Source: Acidobacteriota bacterium (lineage in GTDB: Bacteria; Acidobacteriota; Vicinamibacteria; Vicinamibacterales; Fen-181). Taken from it: DNA of 7,035 bases. The position numbers were made by a program, and so were the translations under genes. The stretch is taken from assembly GCA_003157675.1 (NCBI GenBank), contig PMKG01000068.1:1-7035 (forward strand), read 5' to 3'. Positions 6,035 through 7,035 of this stretch are shown in pieces. How positions within the stretch are numbered: position 1 is the first letter of the stretch; every line of letters begins with the position of its first letter. The notes under the pieces are model-generated. The model was given only the letters and a program-made list of their open reading frames with translations. It made no database searches and was not told where the DNA came from.

Positions 6035-6670
6035 GGTGTCTGCCTGGCGCTGGCCGACTGCGATCACTACTTGCAACTGAATCCGAAGGATCCGAACGGA
6101 CATTTCTCTCGCGCCTCCGTCTACGAGAGGATGGGGCAGTACGACAAGGCCATCGCGGACTACGACCAGGCCCTCCGCTTGAAGCCGAACTGGATCGAGG
6201 CCATTGGCGGACGAGCGGGCGCGTTCCGCAAGTCGGGCCAGTTCGAGAAGGCCATCGTGGAGTACGACAAGTACATCAGCCTCAATCCGAACGAGCCGGT
6301 GGCGTTCTACGGGCGCGGGTTCGCGAAGATACTGAAGGGGGACCTCGCTGGCGCCGCGGCGGATTACGGGCGCTCCCTCGAGATGGCGCCATCGTCGTCC
6401 AGCAGCTTCCCCTATGCGGCGCTTTGGGTTCACCTGGCCAGGCAGCGGCTGGGACAGGAGAACGCCGCGAATCTGGCCGCGGAACCCGACGCCGAGAAGA
6501 TGAAGGGCCAGGTGTGCGAGGCGAGTTTCTTCGAGGGGGAGCGCGCGCTCTGGCGCGGGGAGACGGCCGCCGCGGTCCCGCTGCTGCTGGCGGCGCGGGA
6601 CTGCTGCCCGACGAGCTACTACGAGTACGACGCGGCGGTCGCGGGACTCGGCCGGCTAGCCGTCAAGTAG
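5993..6670 (+). CDS. Tetratricopeptide-repeat protein, probably 5'-truncated
   Basis: The open frame gives 225 residues. Three TPR units are clear at about 33-65, 66-99 and 100-133, each with the Y/G-A pattern (for example GQYDKAIADYDQAL, GQFEKAIVEYDKY, GDLAGAAADYGRS). The C-terminal part (about 139-225, with YAALWVHLARQRLG and a final SYYEYDAAVAGLGRL) is the closing region often found on this type of TPR protein. Such proteins act as scaffolds for protein contacts; no enzymatic residues are seen. The N-terminus is abnormal: LADCDHYLQLNP (20-31) is the second helix of another TPR whose first helix is missing. The 18 residues before it look random, and there is no signal peptide or ribosome site before 5993 or before the in-frame ATG at 6026. 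The front of the gene has probably been lost at about 6035, so expression is doubtful. The body itself is intact. Confidence 0.72.
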   Translation: MHVHRRTAWHRMVFGVCLALADCDHYLQLNPKDPNGHFSRASVYERMGQYDKAIADYDQALRLKPNWIEAIGGRAGAFRKSGQFEKAIVEYDKYISLNPNEPVAFYGRGFAKILKGDLAGAAADYGRSLEMAPSSSSSFPYAALWVHLARQRLGQENAANLAAEPDAEKMKGQVCEASFFEGERALWRGETAAAVPLLLAARDCCPTSYYEYDAAVAGLGRLAVK

Positions 6671-6732
6671 GCGCACCAGCGGCGTCACACCGTTCGGTAA
6701 GCCAGGAGTCTGCCCCACCGAGCGTCGCGGGC

Positions 6733-6804
6733 TTGAGCCTTGAACCCTGAGCCCCGAGCCTGTAGCCCGAAGCCCGGCTGGCCATCAGCCGTCGGCCTTC
6801 AGCC
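6733..6804 (-). repeat. Intergenic heptamer array 3 (about 10 units, inverted orientation)
   Basis: On the minus strand the units read GGCTGAA, GGCCGAC, GGCTGAT, GGCCAGCCG (two bases longer), GGCTTCG, GGCTACA, GGCTCGG, GGCTCAG, GGTTCAA, GGCTCAA. The period of 7 holds throughout apart from the one longer unit. The array is in the opposite orientation to arrays 1 and 2 and lies 62 bases after the stop codon of the TPR gene. Like the others it is confined to a gap between genes. Confidence 0.8.
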
Positions 6805-7035
6805 GCAAGTCGGCACCCAGGCGGACATGTGAACCAAAAGTCAACCTCTCGACCACCTTTTCATATGTGAACCGACAGAGTCGAGAATGAGGCAGCAGCC
6901 AAATCATGCGGAATACAGGAAGTTAAGCCGGTGTAGGTCGAAGTTCCCGTTTCGGGCATGTGATTTGCCACAATCGCAGGTAGAGTTCGGGCCTTAGTCA
7001 TCGGATCTATGCGGGATGTCGGGTGCGGCGCGGAA
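6805..7035. other. Gene-free, lower-GC tail with a 9-bp direct repeat; possible mobile-element end
   Basis: No convincing coding frame is present here on either strand. By eye GC is close to half, clearly lower than the rest of the window. ATGTGAACC occurs twice in direct orientation (6827-6835 and 6865-6873, 38 bp apart), and TCTCGAC (6847-6853) is inverted as GTCGAGA (6880-6886). Closely spaced short repeats of this kind occur at the ends of some transposons, for example IS21-type elements with multiple terminal repeats, but no transposase is visible before the window ends. The ATG at 7009 lacks a ribosome site and reads only nine codons to the edge. Confidence 0.35.

Noticed and set aside
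5875..6750. 291-residue plus-strand open frame overlapping the TPR gene
   Set aside because: Different frame from the TPR repeats, Arg/Gly-rich with no pattern.
1935..6804. Heptamer arrays as CRISPR or VNTR
   Set aside because: CRISPR repeats are longer and separated by unique spacers. These units are 7 bp, contiguous and degenerate, and too diverged to look like a recently expanded VNTR.
7009..7035. Possible gene start at ATG 7009
   Set aside because: No ribosome binding site and only nine codons before the window ends.

Overview
The window reads as chromosomal DNA from a high-GC, Gram-negative-type bacterium. Supporting signs are an exported DUF885 protein, a CocE-type hydrolase with a lipoprotein signal, an Lnt-type lipoprotein acyltransferase and a TPR protein. 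A soil or sediment Acidobacteriota of the Vicinamibacteria type would fit the gene mix and the intergenic GGCTNNN heptamer arrays. That assignment is inference, as no marker gene or rRNA is present.

Layout. (1) Positions 1-1877, minus strand: an exported DUF885-family metallopeptidase-like protein whose C-terminus lies beyond the window start. (2) Positions 1878-2150: a divergent promoter region with a candidate promoter on each side, a heptamer array and a short palindrome. (3) Positions 2151-4262, plus strand: a CocE/NonD (X-Pro dipeptidyl-peptidase S15 type) hydrolase with a lipoprotein signal. The true start is 2151, not the upstream in-frame ATG at 2040. (4) Positions 4263-4462: a convergent gap holding a second heptamer array and a relic of an isoprenylcysteine/phospholipid methyltransferase gene, recognisable by GLVTTGPYRFIR. 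(5) Positions 4463-5884, minus strand: an apolipoprotein N-acyltransferase-like membrane/nitrilase protein with an intact E-K-C triad and codon use unlike its neighbours. (6) Positions 5918 to about 6034, minus strand: what looks like the last ~38 codons of a gene that once preceded the lnt-like gene. It is cut off where a headless TPR gene (5993-6670, plus strand) takes over. (7) Positions 6671-7035: no gene; a third heptamer array, then a lower-GC stretch with a 9-bp direct repeat that could be a transposon end.

The genes do not form one pathway. The DUF885 protein and the CocE-like lipoprotein are divergently transcribed, exported hydrolases, probably of peptides or esters. The lnt-like gene could in principle acylate lipoproteins, but nothing shows it serves this CocE protein. 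The most interesting aspect is genome structure. Two gene stumps (near 4434 and 6035) flank a codon-atypical lnt-like gene, and heptamer arrays lie in the gaps around them, suggesting a rearranged region. I found no CRISPR array, RNA gene, toxin-antitoxin or recognisable defence system.
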